DNA of 64,000 nt, from positions 62,001 to 126,000 of the forward strand of contig NZ_JAFIDJ010000001.1 of the NCBI RefSeq assembly GCF_017051705.1, written 5' to 3'. This document shows positions 24,331 through 32,641 of this stretch, piece after piece; the first letter of the stretch is position 1, and every line of letters starts with the position of its first letter. Below the pieces are notes generated by a model that was not told the origin of the DNA, did not search any database, and saw only the letters and a program-made list of their open reading frames with translations. Position numbers and translations under genes: made by a program. Origin of the DNA: Algoriphagus lutimaris. GTDB taxonomy: Bacteria > Bacteroidota > Bacteroidia > Cytophagales > Cyclobacteriaceae.

Positions 24331-27300
24331 TTAATTATCAACTGTTAATCGATGGTCTTTTTTAAGGCCTTTATTGATTTTGGGAACAGTAGTTTTAATG
24401 ACTTGATCCCGTTCCTCTTTCAATTTAGGTTTCATGGAGTTATAATACTCAAATTGTGCTTTTTGATCCGAAGTCCATGGACCTATGTAATTATCAATCT
24501 GAGAATAGAGTGTTCTGATACGGCTGTTTAATTCCCCATATTTTCTGATAATTTCTTTCAATGGAGCTGCATCATCCTGATCGTATGAAATGTTATCTTC
24601 CTCAAGTTTTTCTAACTGTTCCTCTAATTTTTGAATCGGAGCTCTATCTTGTGCTACTTCCGAACTCAGAGCAAGGATCTTTTTGAGAGAGGCAGTCCAT
24701 TCTTTTCTTACTCCAAGTGGAATATCAAGTCTAGGGTCATCATTCACCCTAAAATTCTCTTCAAAGATTTCACCATTGACTTCTAGCTTAGCAGTGTACA
24801 ATCCTGGAATTACATAAGGTCCATTCATTCTAGATCTACCAGATCCAGGAGCACCATATTCATACCTCAAATCCCACATTATACGATGAATTCCGGGTTT
24901 ATTCTTAGTTTTTACTTCATTCACATAATCACCATTGCTATCATAAATCTTCAAGCTGATGGCATCTTTTGCTACAGAATCTTGGAGGTAATAATCAATT
25001 ACTGCCCCGAAGTCAGGGTTTTCACCACGATAATACATATCTCCTGTATGTGCCCCGTCATTGGAGTAATTGATGATAGATGCATCTTCAATTGTGAATA
25101 ATTCTGCTGATTGCTGAAGAACTTCTGGAGTCAATTCCTGTAAGGCATTCACATGATCCAAAATCCAAACCCCACGTCCATGGGTTCCCAAAACCAAGTC
25201 ATTGTCTCTAGGGTGAATGACCAGATCATTGAAAGGAAGTGTAGGCATATTGCTTTTCAATTCTACCCAGTGCTTTCCTGCATCAATGCTGATAAATAAA
25301 CCGAATTCAGTTCCTAAGTACAATAAATCTGGATTCTTAGGATCCTCTCTTAAGGTTCTCGCAACGCGATTGGCTGGTAAATCACCTGCTACAGATTCCC
25401 AGGTTTTTCCATAATCTTCCGTGCGATAGATGTAATTGCTATAATCATCATTTCTATAATTATTGATCGCTACATAAGCCCTTCCTGCTTGGTGTACCGA
25501 AGGTTCAAATGTATTGATCCAAGTTTCCTTTGGTAAACCTTCTAAGGCGCTACTTACATCATTCCAGGTTTTTCCGCCATCCCATGAAACCTGCAATAAA
25601 CCATCATCGGTACCGGCGTATAGCATTCCTGGGGTGTGCAAATCTTCAGCAATGGCAGTAAGGGTAGGGTAATAAGGGATGCCATCATCCAAAGATGCGG
25701 TATGCTCATCTGGTCGTTGTCCCATGATCAATAGTTCACGACGATTTACCTTAGTCGTTAAATCCCCTAAAGCAGCCCAACTAGCTCCATTGTCGGTGCT
25801 TTTCCATAATACATTGGTGCCCGCATAAATGGTGTTGGGGTCATGGTTTGATAGAAAGAAAGGTCCATCCCAATTGCCGGGAGCCATTGCGTTTCCTAAT
25901 TCAGGTTCGGGAAGTCCCGGGCCCCAAGCATCCCAGTTTCTTCTGGCACCAATTCTGCCTTTTGGGTCCCCGGGGCGAATGTCTTGACGTTGTCCATTTT
26001 TCATATTGAGTCGGGATAGACCCAAATATTGAGATTCGGTGTACACTACATCCGGATCGTTTTGATCCACCAAGTTGAGGAAGCCATCGCCTCCTCCTAA
26101 TCTTTTCCAATCCTCATTGAGTATTCCATCTCTGCGGTAAGTTTCACTTGGTCCTACCCAGCTTCCATTGTCTTGTAATCCTCCATAAACGTTGTATGGA
26201 ACCGCATTATCCACGGATATTCTATAGTATTGACTGACCGGAAGATTGTTGATAAAAAGCCATTTGAGTCCACGGTCGTACGAAATCCCTATACCTCCGT
26301 CATCGCCTTTGATGACATGTCTGGAATCCTTGGGGTTTACCCACAAAATCCGATCATCTCCGTGTAGGGATTGACGCGGTGCGGTAAAGGTTCTTCCGCT
26401 ATCACTGGAATAGCTGTACTGGTTCATCATATAGATGCGGGATTCATCACTTGGATCCACCAAAGGCTGGGAAGCATACATGGGTCTCGGGTTCCAGTCG
26501 CTCATCAACTCCCAACTTTCTCCTTTGTCCTTGCTTCTGTAAATCCCGGCTCTTCGTTCATTGTATGCAGTGGAGGCATTGTATTGAAAACCTTGTTCCA
26601 ATGATATAAATACAACCTCTGGATTTTTGCGATATATCGAAATTCCAATTCTTCCATAATCTCCCTCTGGAAGACCATTGCTTAGTTTTTTCCAGGTTTT
26701 ACCTCCATCGATGGATTTATGAATTCCACTTCCGGGTCCTCCTCCATGAAAACCATAAGGCTTTCTCATTCTCTGGTAGGTAGCCGCATAAAGAATATTG
26801 GGGTCTGATGGGTCCATAGCCACATCGACTACGCCTGTTTCCTCATCCACATAAATCAATCGTTCCCAGGTTTTCCCACTGTCACTGGTTTTGTAAAGTC
26901 CTCTTTCTTCATTAGGACCCCACAAATGTCCCATGGCAGCCACATAGGCCACGGCAGTGTCAGTAGGATGAAGTACGATCCTTCCGATATGGTGAGAGTC
27001 TTTCAATCCCACGTTTTTCCAGGTTTTTCCTCCGTCATGAGAAAAGTAAACCCCATCTCCCCAGGAATTACTTTGTCTATTGGCTCTTTCTCCAGTTCCT
27101 ACCCAAAGGATGTTGGGATGTGCTTGATTCAAAGCGATTGCTCCAATGGAATGGGTGTTTTCTTTTTCAAATACCGGTTCGAATGAAATTCCATTGTCGC
27201 TGGTTTTCCAGATTCCACCAGTAGCAGTGGCAGCATAAAAAGTGTAAGGATCTGATTCCAGTACTGCCAAGTCTACGATTCTACCACTCATGGTGGCAGG

Positions 27301-27411
27301 ACCTATATTTCTTAAGGGCAGTCCATCTAATAATTGACTGGTTAACTGCTGGCTAAAGACAGAAAATGAGAGGCTCATGCAGAGCAAGAGCAATAAGGAT
27401 TTGGTTTTCAT
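24331..27411 (-). CDS. Exported VPS10/Asp-box beta-propeller protein
   Basis: A 1026-residue secreted protein with signal SLLLLLCMSLSFSVFSQ. At least nine BNR/Asp-box repeats of the form S-x-D-x-G-x-x-W are visible, for example SHDGGKTWKN, SIDGGKTWKKL, SKDKGESWELM, STDNGASWAAL and TEDYGKTWESV, plus interspersed DPSDPNILY-type linkers. This is the sortilin/VPS10 propeller seen in Bacteroidota 'glycosyl hydrolase' annotations, although no sialidase active site is evident. Residues about 840-1026 form a beta domain (IMWDLRYEYGAPG) and a helical tail. A role in carbohydrate or protein binding is inferred. The ATG at 27411 fits the signal peptide better than the frame start at 27465. Confidence 0.85.
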   Translation of the reverse strand: MKTKSLLLLLCMSLSFSVFSQQLTSQLLDGLPLRNIGPATMSGRIVDLAVLESDPYTFYAATATGGIWKTSDNGISFEPVFEKENTHSIGAIALNQAHPNILWVGTGERANRQSNSWGDGVYFSHDGGKTWKNVGLKDSHHIGRIVLHPTDTAVAYVAAMGHLWGPNEERGLYKTSDSGKTWERLIYVDEETGVVDVAMDPSDPNILYAATYQRMRKPYGFHGGGPGSGIHKSIDGGKTWKKLSNGLPEGDYGRIGISIYRKNPEVVFISLEQGFQYNASTAYNERRAGIYRSKDKGESWELMSDWNPRPMYASQPLVDPSDESRIYMMNQYSYSSDSGRTFTAPRQSLHGDDRILWVNPKDSRHVIKGDDGGIGISYDRGLKWLFINNLPVSQYYRISVDNAVPYNVYGGLQDNGSWVGPSETYRRDGILNEDWKRLGGGDGFLNLVDQNDPDVVYTESQYLGLSRLNMKNGQRQDIRPGDPKGRIGARRNWDAWGPGLPEPELGNAMAPGNWDGPFFLSNHDPNTIYAGTNVLWKSTDNGASWAALGDLTTKVNRRELLIMGQRPDEHTASLDDGIPYYPTLTAIAEDLHTPGMLYAGTDDGLLQVSWDGGKTWNDVSSALEGLPKETWINTFEPSVHQAGRAYVAINNYRNDDYSNYIYRTEDYGKTWESVAGDLPANRVARTLREDPKNPDLLYLGTEFGLFISIDAGKHWVELKSNMPTLPFNDLVIHPRDNDLVLGTHGRGVWILDHVNALQELTPEVLQQSAELFTIEDASIINYSNDGAHTGDMYYRGENPDFGAVIDYYLQDSVAKDAISLKIYDSNGDYVNEVKTKNKPGIHRIMWDLRYEYGAPGSGRSRMNGPYVIPGLYTAKLEVNGEIFEENFRVNDDPRLDIPLGVRKEWTASLKKILALSSEVAQDRAPIQKLEEQLEKLEEDNISYDQDDAAPLKEIIRKYGELNSRIRTLYSQIDNYIGPWTSDQKAQFEYYNSMKPKLKEERDQVIKTTVPKINKGLKKDHRLTVDN

Positions 27412-27551
27412 AAGGGTGGTTTTCTTTATCAACTTGAATTTAATCAGATGTGGGGAGTCTACCATCCAATTTTTGAGGAATGGTGGAGAGTTGATAGGGA
27501 AGTAATGAAAAAATAACCCAATAAAGAATTGTGAATTTTAGATTTAATATA

Positions 27552-27586
27552 GAGGTAAAGTGGAATTATATGTTCCACTTTACCTC
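27552..27586. other. 14-base-pair perfect hairpin without U tract
   Basis: Arms GAGGTAAAGTGGAA and TTCCACTTTACCTC flank a 7-base loop. It lies 26 bases after the stop of the membrane partner of the sigma factor, so it is a 3' processing or pause hairpin candidate. Neither strand continues into a T run, so it is not a classical terminator. Confidence 0.5.
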
Positions 27587-27611
27587 ATTTGTTATCTTTA
27601 AAATCAATAAA

Positions 27612-28247
27612 TCAGCGCTGCAACTCTTCCATTTCGGCAAGTGCATGATCGAGCTTATCTAGGATTTTGCCATAGATGGCTCTCACATCTTCCTTATGAA
27701 TCACCTTACTGAACGCACTCATGATACCTGCTCCAATAAAGATGGCCAAAGTAGTATAAGTATGGAGGCCGAAAATCAAATCTGAAGTACTTTCAGCTAC
27801 TTTTTCGCGCATGGGTGAAAAGATGTCGGAGTACCAAATCCCAAAATAAAAGAGCAAGATTAACGCTGGATATACGAATCGATACATGTTGCCATAGCGC
27901 TCTGTAGAGCGGTCGATCCATTCTTTGAAGGATTTTAAAAAAGCATAACTGCTTTGCCCCTTATCTAGCTTTTCCAAGGATTTTAATTCTTGGTATGCCG
28001 TATAGGCTACATAAAGCATCATTACCAACATGAGGCTACCAGCCACGAGCGCACCCGCCAATACTGCTCCGATAAATAAGAGGGAGGACCCAATGATAAT
28101 TCCCCAAATATTGATTTTGAACATTTTCTCAAATTTTTCAATCAGATGTATGGACTTCCTATTGTAAATGTCATTGACTTTAGGAGCTATCAGCGCATCA
28201 CTTTTTAGAAATCCTTGTTTCCAGGTAGTTTCAATTGATTTTTCCAT
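27612..28247 (-). CDS. Membrane protein coupled to an ECF sigma factor (putative anti-sigma)
   Basis: A 211-residue protein with four membrane helices (WGIIIGSSLLFIGAVLAGAL, LVMMLYVAYTAYQEL, VYPALILLFYFGIWY, HTYTTLAIFIGAGIMSAF) and a charged cytoplasmic segment between helices 2 and 3, with a helical C-terminal tail (ILDKLDHALAEMEELQ). It lacks the zinc-binding anti-sigma motif HxxxCxxC. Its ATG lies inside the sigma gene (17-base overlap), so its amount is tied to that of the sigma. The same arrangement and topology recur at 48497-49090. An anti-sigma role is inference. Confidence 0.7.
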   Translation of the reverse strand: MEKSIETTWKQGFLKSDALIAPKVNDIYNRKSIHLIEKFEKMFKINIWGIIIGSSLLFIGAVLAGALVAGSLMLVMMLYVAYTAYQELKSLEKLDKGQSSYAFLKSFKEWIDRSTERYGNMYRFVYPALILLFYFGIWYSDIFSPMREKVAESTSDLIFGLHTYTTLAIFIGAGIMSAFSKVIHKEDVRAIYGKILDKLDHALAEMEELQR

Positions 28248-28722
28248 CTAATAATTTTTTTAAGCGTTCTTTAATACGTTTGATTTTTACCCCGATATGA
28301 TTTGGGTTGGTTCCCATGATGTCTGCGATTTCCTGATAGGATTTTTCTTCCAGGTATAGTAAAATTATTCCTCTGTCTACCTCGGATAATTTTCTGATGG
28401 CCTGGAAAAGTTGTTCCAATGACTCGTCTGAAAATGCCTTTGAATCTTCTGATAGCTCCTCAGGTATGAATTCTGAACCGGTATGCTGAGGGGTATTTTT
28501 CTTTTTCTTGAGTAAAGTCATACTCACATTCAGCGACAATCGGTACACCCAAGTAGACCATTCTGATTGACCTTGGAAGTTGTGTCTGCTTTTCCAAATT
28601 TGTAAACACACTTCCTGATAGTAGTCTTCGAAATCTTCCTGCGTATCCGTATATGCCCTGCAGATCTTGATGATAATCGGGGCATAGGGTAAAATTGATG
28701 CTGAATAAAAATCGCTACTCAC
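28231..28722 (-). CDS. ECF-family RNA polymerase sigma factor 1
   Basis: A 163-residue sigma-70 ECF protein. Region 2 is near residues 10-70 (YTDTQEDFEDYYQEVCLQIW, STWVYRLSLNVSMTLLKKKK), an acidic linker follows, and region 4 is at 105-160 (LSEVDRGIILLYLEEKSYQE, IADIMGTNPNHIGVKIKRIK). There is no ECF-specific C-terminal extension. It overlaps the membrane partner gene by 17 bases. A motif in its upstream region is shared with the second sigma gene at 48000, so cross- or auto-regulation is possible. Confidence 0.93.
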   Translation of the reverse strand: MSSDFYSASILPYAPIIIKICRAYTDTQEDFEDYYQEVCLQIWKSRHNFQGQSEWSTWVYRLSLNVSMTLLKKKKNTPQHTGSEFIPEELSEDSKAFSDESLEQLFQAIRKLSEVDRGIILLYLEEKSYQEIADIMGTNPNHIGVKIKRIKERLKKLLDGKIN

Positions 28723-28762
28723 TGGCTTTTTCTTAGTTAGTGGCTCAAATCATAATTTATTA

Positions 28763-28789
28763 CACCTCATTGGATATTTTTTCAAAAAA
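28763..28789 (-). promoter_or_regulatory. Upstream motif shared by both sigma genes, copy 1
   Basis: On the minus strand this reads TTTTTTGAAAA, seven more bases, then AATGAGGTG. The 9-mer is 40 bases before the sigma ATG. The same TTTTTTGAAAA and AATGAGGTG pair is at 47928-47950 in front of the second sigma gene, with a different spacing. An autoregulatory promoter or protein site is inferred. Confidence 0.4.
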
Positions 28790-28910
28790 TGTGATTTATC
28801 ACTTATTGGTGATGTTGGGGAAAGGGAATGACTTGGATATAATATGGGAAGGTTAGAGGAGGTATAATGAAGAAAGCCCCTCCTTTCTGATTTTATAGAA
28901 ATAAAAAAGA

Positions 28911-30179
28911 TTAATCTTTCAAGGTGAGGGAACCCAATCGCTCGCCCATCAAGAGATGTTCATAGCCTGCTCCATTACCCATTTGGGGTGCATCTAAGGT
29001 GAATTGGACGAATTCCTGAAATAACATCACAAAGTCTGAACCCCCAAATTGGAAATATCCCAAAGGATCACCCTTTTGGACACGGGACCCTTTTTTTACG
29101 GTATCTTCAAAATTAACCGAACCGATGGTAGCCATGCCCACTGGGATCAATGCCACCAATCCAAATTCTTCTGTGTCTAAAATGACACAGCCTCTGGTTT
29201 CCAAAATCTGCCAATCTATGCCAGTAGGATCATAGGCATAACGTTGGTTGGCAGGATCCCATTCCAGAAGCCCACCCGCTACCCCTAAACCAGGTATCAG
29301 TTTAACCTCTTTGATCACCCCACTTAAAGGGAAATGATAGCGATGGTAATCATTGATTGCCAGAAAAGAGTGTAAAAAAGTGCCATTTTTAAAGGCATTT
29401 GCATACTCGCTTTCTTCTCCAATAAGCTTGTAAACAGAACGGAAAGTAGCAGATTTGACAGGAACTCCCGCTTTGGCAACAAGAACCGAACTACTGTCTA
29501 TTTCCCAAGTTCCAATCGGTCTGGAATCAGCAAAAGAAGTAACAATCTGATTATCCTCGGGAGAAGTAATGGGCCTCTCTTCTGGAGATTGGAGCTTTCT
29601 TGCAAAGAAATCATTAAAAGAATGCCAATGGGATGGGGCTTCATACCAGGAAGTGTTTAGCCCAAACAGACTGTCAGCTTTGGCAAGTTGGTAATAGGAT
29701 TCGTTCCAGGATTCTTCGGATGAAAGGTATTTTCCCCATTCCTTGTTGAATTTTGTCAACCAGGATACAAAGGGTTCTGAAAATTGGATGGTATTGTTAT
29801 AAAGCCCTTTGCCTTCCAGTTCTGGAAGAGGTTGGTTGATCAGAAAGTAGAAGTACCGGAGGCTCTTGCTGATGTCGGAATAAACTTCAATGCTGTCCTT
29901 TTGTTCATATAGGCTCCAGGGCATCCCTTTTTCTGTTTTGGAAACAAATTCCAGGTATTGTTCTAAAGATTGCACAGGATTGGTCTTTGGGTCTGGATTG
30001 GTAATTTTTGCTCGTTCAATGGACTGCTCCAAAAGCTTCTGTACCTCAGGCTCCGTCTTCATTAAACTGATCAGTTCCACCGTCATGGGATGGTAATCCA
30101 CCTGGTTGGCTGCATCACTACAGCTAAAGCAACATCCGATAAGCAGAAAAATACTAAAAAAATAGTGATGCTTTTCCAT
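28911..30179 (-). CDS. Lipoprotein of the phosphatidylserine decarboxylase family
   Basis: A 422-residue protein with a lipoprotein signal (FFSIFLLIGCCFSC, Cys20 likely). The C-terminal ~250 residues follow the phosphatidylserine decarboxylase pattern: FNDFFARKLQSPEERPI, YHRYHFPLSGVIKEV with the catalytic His, GSVNFED, and KGDPLGYFQFGGSDFVMLFQ. The last motif holds the GGS at which PSD proenzymes cleave to form the pyruvoyl group, but Asp replaces the usual Thr after Ser. Classical PSD makes phosphatidylethanolamine at the inner membrane and is not a lipoprotein, so this form probably acts elsewhere, in the periplasm or on another amino acid. The N-terminal ~150 residues are extra. Confidence 0.82.
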   Translation of the reverse strand: MEKHHYFFSIFLLIGCCFSCSDAANQVDYHPMTVELISLMKTEPEVQKLLEQSIERAKITNPDPKTNPVQSLEQYLEFVSKTEKGMPWSLYEQKDSIEVYSDISKSLRYFYFLINQPLPELEGKGLYNNTIQFSEPFVSWLTKFNKEWGKYLSSEESWNESYYQLAKADSLFGLNTSWYEAPSHWHSFNDFFARKLQSPEERPITSPEDNQIVTSFADSRPIGTWEIDSSSVLVAKAGVPVKSATFRSVYKLIGEESEYANAFKNGTFLHSFLAINDYHRYHFPLSGVIKEVKLIPGLGVAGGLLEWDPANQRYAYDPTGIDWQILETRGCVILDTEEFGLVALIPVGMATIGSVNFEDTVKKGSRVQKGDPLGYFQFGGSDFVMLFQEFVQFTLDAPQMGNGAGYEHLLMGERLGSLTLKD

Positions 30180-30260
30180 ATTGTTAGAAAAATGATTCTT
30201 TCTAAATTACTAAAAAGCTTGAAATAATACTATTTCAAAACTCTACTTTTGAAAGTGTTT

Positions 30261-30437
30261 TTAGATGGGATTTATTGATTTTTTGTTCTTCTGTTTACTC
30301 TTGTTCTACCACACCAAAAAGCCTGTAATCGGTAAGGAAGCTCCAATCAAGGAAGCTAAATAAGCAAGAATTCTCCCTGTAAGACCCCAGACACTTCCAA
30401 TATGGAAGTCATAGACCAACCCATTGGTTTTGCTGTT
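30261..30437 (-). pseudogene. Remnant of a PepSY-associated TM protein C-terminus
   Basis: In one frame directly after the TAG of the adjacent remnant (30438-30440), the translation reads YDFHIGSVWGLTGRILAYLA then SLIGASLPITGFLVW, a TAG at 30306-30308, and NKSKQK. This is the membrane end of a PepSY_TM (iron/siderophore-associated) protein, whose normal ending has WWNK. The TAG replaces the second Trp. No start codon or upstream part of the gene remains, so a deletion probably joined it to the neighbouring remnant. Confidence 0.65.
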
Positions 30438-30931
30438 CTATTTGGGCATTGTGTAGGATAAACTTCTGCACGCTTTCATTTTCTCGACCCACTGGTTTGT
30501 AAAAAAAGGATCCAGTTTTACCTCTGCATGTTGATAGATTTGATCACTGATTTTCGAGGTGATCAAAGAAGCTCCGAAAGCATCCGCTAAACCTTGGGCG
30601 TATGTGGATTCATTGGGATGCGGCAATAGTCTTCATTACTTCCAATAGCCAAGTAATCGGTTAGTACCTCGTATATCAGGTCATGGGTTTGGCCAAGAGC
30701 GACCGTAAACATAGAGGTCAGCCGGATCGGTTTTCCCAGGAAATCAGGCATATTTCCAGAGGCTAAAGCTTTGAAAATTTCCTCTTCTCGTTCTTCTAAT
30801 TCCAAAGGGATCATTTGCTGCATAAATTCCAAACCAGTCTCTGTATCTGGATTTCTTTCCGGAATCTGTACTGGGGTGATCTTACTTTGAGCTATTGAAA
30901 AGAGTGGAAAAAGAATTAAAAAGGAAAGCAT
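30438..30931 (-). pseudogene. Frameshifted exported protein gene
   Basis: The N-terminal part (114 codons from 30931) has a signal peptide (FLILFPLFSIAQ) and reads MIPLELEEREEEIFKALASG, DYLAIGSNEDYCRIPMNPHT and then stops at 30587. The following residues AQGLADAFGASLITSKISDQ continue in another frame from about 30605, and this frame ends KLDPFF. A further shift of one base at an A7 run (30501-30507) restores YKPVGRENESVQKFILHNAQ. The pieces add up to one protein of a family I recognise by its DYLAIGS-E-D block but cannot name. Two frameshifts in short homopolymers argue for decay, though a sequencing error cannot be excluded. Confidence 0.7.
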
Positions 30932-30988
30932 AATTGAAACATGTGAAAAAAAGCAAGGATTGTTCCCCTGGTTTTAAGCATAAGGATT

Positions 30989-31669
30989 ATGAATGTTAAA
31001 GCATGCAATTTTTTATCGGACATTTGCATCCATTCGAATTTCAAATCCGTTAAGGCAGATGACCTGTTATCTGAGATACACCTAATAGGGAGGATGCAAA
31101 AGCAAAATCAAGATAAACCCTCCTTCAATTTGGGGATTCTAAGTAAAAGTCTCTTTATACTAATCACCATCAATGCGGCCTCATTTGCCAACTTCTCCTA
31201 TTTTTCAATGTTTATAGATCTATTTATTTCCATGCTGTGGAGCGTATCTCCTTTTGGAGAAGCCAAATTCGGAATTCCTTATGCCTTACTCAACGGGGTG
31301 AATATTTACCTGACTTTTGTTTGCTGTTTTGTAGCAAATATTCTAGTCTTTCCGGTGATGAACTTTTTTCTCCAGGTAGTCAACCGATACCTGCTTAAAT
31401 GGTACCATTATAAAAAAGCTGCTATTTTTGTGGGTCGCCGTACCAAAGCAGGGGCAGGTGAAAATGTGAAGAAATATGGGTTTTGGGGTTTGATGGTTTT
31501 TGTTTCTATTCCCTTTCCCGGTACCGGAGTATACGCCGGTACGATTGCCAGTTTTCTTTTTGGACTGGATAGGAGAAAGGCTTTTTTCGCCAACGCAGCA
31601 GGGATTTTTATTTCCTGTGTGATTGTTTGGATTACTACCCTTGCAGCGATGAATGGGTTTAAGGCTTAG
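30989..31669 (+). CDS. Small multidrug export-type membrane protein (PF06695-like)
   Basis: A 226-residue inner-membrane protein. The region LWSVSPFGEAKFGIPYALLN, followed by FVSIPFPGTGVYAGTIASFL, FGLDRRKAFFANAAG and a last helix, is the Sm_multidrug_ex family pattern with two half-repeats of helices. The role in export is only nominal in this family. The first ~35 residues are not conserved-looking, so the true start may be the ATG at 31094. It is divergent from the remnant on the minus strand. Confidence 0.75.
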   Translation: MNVKACNFLSDICIHSNFKSVKADDLLSEIHLIGRMQKQNQDKPSFNLGILSKSLFILITINAASFANFSYFSMFIDLFISMLWSVSPFGEAKFGIPYALLNGVNIYLTFVCCFVANILVFPVMNFFLQVVNRYLLKWYHYKKAAIFVGRRTKAGAGENVKKYGFWGLMVFVSIPFPGTGVYAGTIASFLFGLDRRKAFFANAAGIFISCVIVWITTLAAMNGFKA

Positions 31670-31864
31670 GACACTCCAATATTCAATAGCTCAATCCCAC
31701 AGGATTTATCCTTTATGCTCAGTCCCCAATGGCCTCAGAAGGACGAGATGTAAAATTTTTAAAAATTAGCAAATGAGAAACTTCAGGATTTCAAACCCTA
31801 AAGAGCGAAAACTGAAAGTGAATTATACATTCATCGGAAACAAATAGCAGAACTAAATTTATAA

Positions 31865-31890
31865 AAGAATCCAGACCGGATCCTTTTTTT
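31865..31890 (+). terminator. Possible rho-independent terminator
   Basis: An AAGAATCC/GGATCCTT-type stem with one mismatch and a 5-base loop is followed by seven T residues. It is 196 bases after the nearest plus-strand stop (31669), so its gene is uncertain. Confidence 0.4.
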
Positions 31891-31933
31891 GCATTGAAAT
31901 TAAGTCTGCTAATCTTCTTGAAAGCTTGATGTC

Positions 31934-32206
31934 TTATACCGGGACGGGCATGGAGACCACCACGGGTAAAAGAACGCTGTGCTTTTCGATAGCTACTTTT
32001 TGCATGACTTCGGGATCTCCCAAAACTTCCTGCATCTTAGCTAAATCGGTCACTTCTGCCACCAAAACAATGGAATTGGGATCATCTGTGTCCTGAAACG
32101 TCTGAAAGCTGGTTCCGAATTTGGAGAAAATCTCTACTCGGTCTTGATGACCTTTCATCCAGGTGTCAAAATCGCCTACTTTATGGCGCATTACTACTGT
32201 TGGCAT
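31934..32206 (-). CDS. Small dimeric alpha/beta-barrel-like protein
   Basis: A 90-residue protein: MPTVVMRHKVGDFDTWMKGH, then an alternating pattern (FQTFQDTDDPNSIVLVAEVT, LAKMQEVLGDPEVMQKVAIE) that fits the ferredoxin-like dimeric barrel of antibiotic-monooxygenase-like and cyclase-like proteins. No catalytic residue can be assigned. The gene stands alone. Confidence 0.68.
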   Translation of the reverse strand: MPTVVMRHKVGDFDTWMKGHQDRVEIFSKFGTSFQTFQDTDDPNSIVLVAEVTDLAKMQEVLGDPEVMQKVAIEKHSVLLPVVVSMPVPV

Positions 32207-32641
32207 GGGTTATTGGATTAAAAATGATTCCTACTCGTTTGGCTTTTCGGATTTCGCCCCCTGGTTAATCAGGCAGGGATTGGTCTGGTGGTGAAAAGAA
32301 ATCTCGCTCCAGTTTCCATAAGTTACCCATTCTGCTAGAAAGAAGCTAAAATTAAATTATTGGTAATCAATAATTTGAAAGAGATAGAAAAGCAGGGGTT
32401 GAAGTTTTTGTATAATGTTGAACAAGTTTTCAATCCACTTCAGGATTACAAATCCTGAAGAGAAGGTTGAATTTTGGAGGAACTCCCTTAAACTAACCGA
32501 TTTGAAGGAGAGTTTAGGCAGAAGGCTTTTTTCTTCAGACAGTAGTATTTTTGAGACCAAAAGGACTTATACCTAAAATCCCCCGACATTTTTTCTTTTG
32601 AAAATGATAGAATCTATCTTGGGGTAGTCAAACTCAAAATC
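32207..32641. other. 435-base intergenic stretch holding one REP-like palindrome
   Basis: No gene is supported here. The only structure seen is the perfect palindrome at 32438-32460 (listed separately). A 67-codon minus-strand frame across it (32357-32560) is low-complexity and has no recognisable domain. Confidence 0.6.
32438..32460. repeat. REP-like palindrome, single copy
   Basis: Perfect arms CTTCAGGATT and AATCCTGAAG around the trinucleotide ACA. Arms, core (GATT-3-AATC) and spacer match palindromes 1 and 4 of the cluster at 35319-35456. A degenerate copy is at 31783-31797. Confidence 0.75.

Noticed and set aside
24331-27411. Calling the propeller protein a sialidase
   Set aside because: Asp-boxes alone do not make a sialidase; no RIP motif or catalytic Tyr/Glu pair was seen.
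31670-31933. Another small gene between the export-type protein and the barrel-like protein
   Set aside because: No frame with a start and a recognisable domain; only a weak terminator and one degenerate palindrome are visible.
32357-32560. A 67-codon minus-strand frame in the 32207-32641 gap
   Set aside because: Low complexity, spans a palindrome, with no domain or leader.
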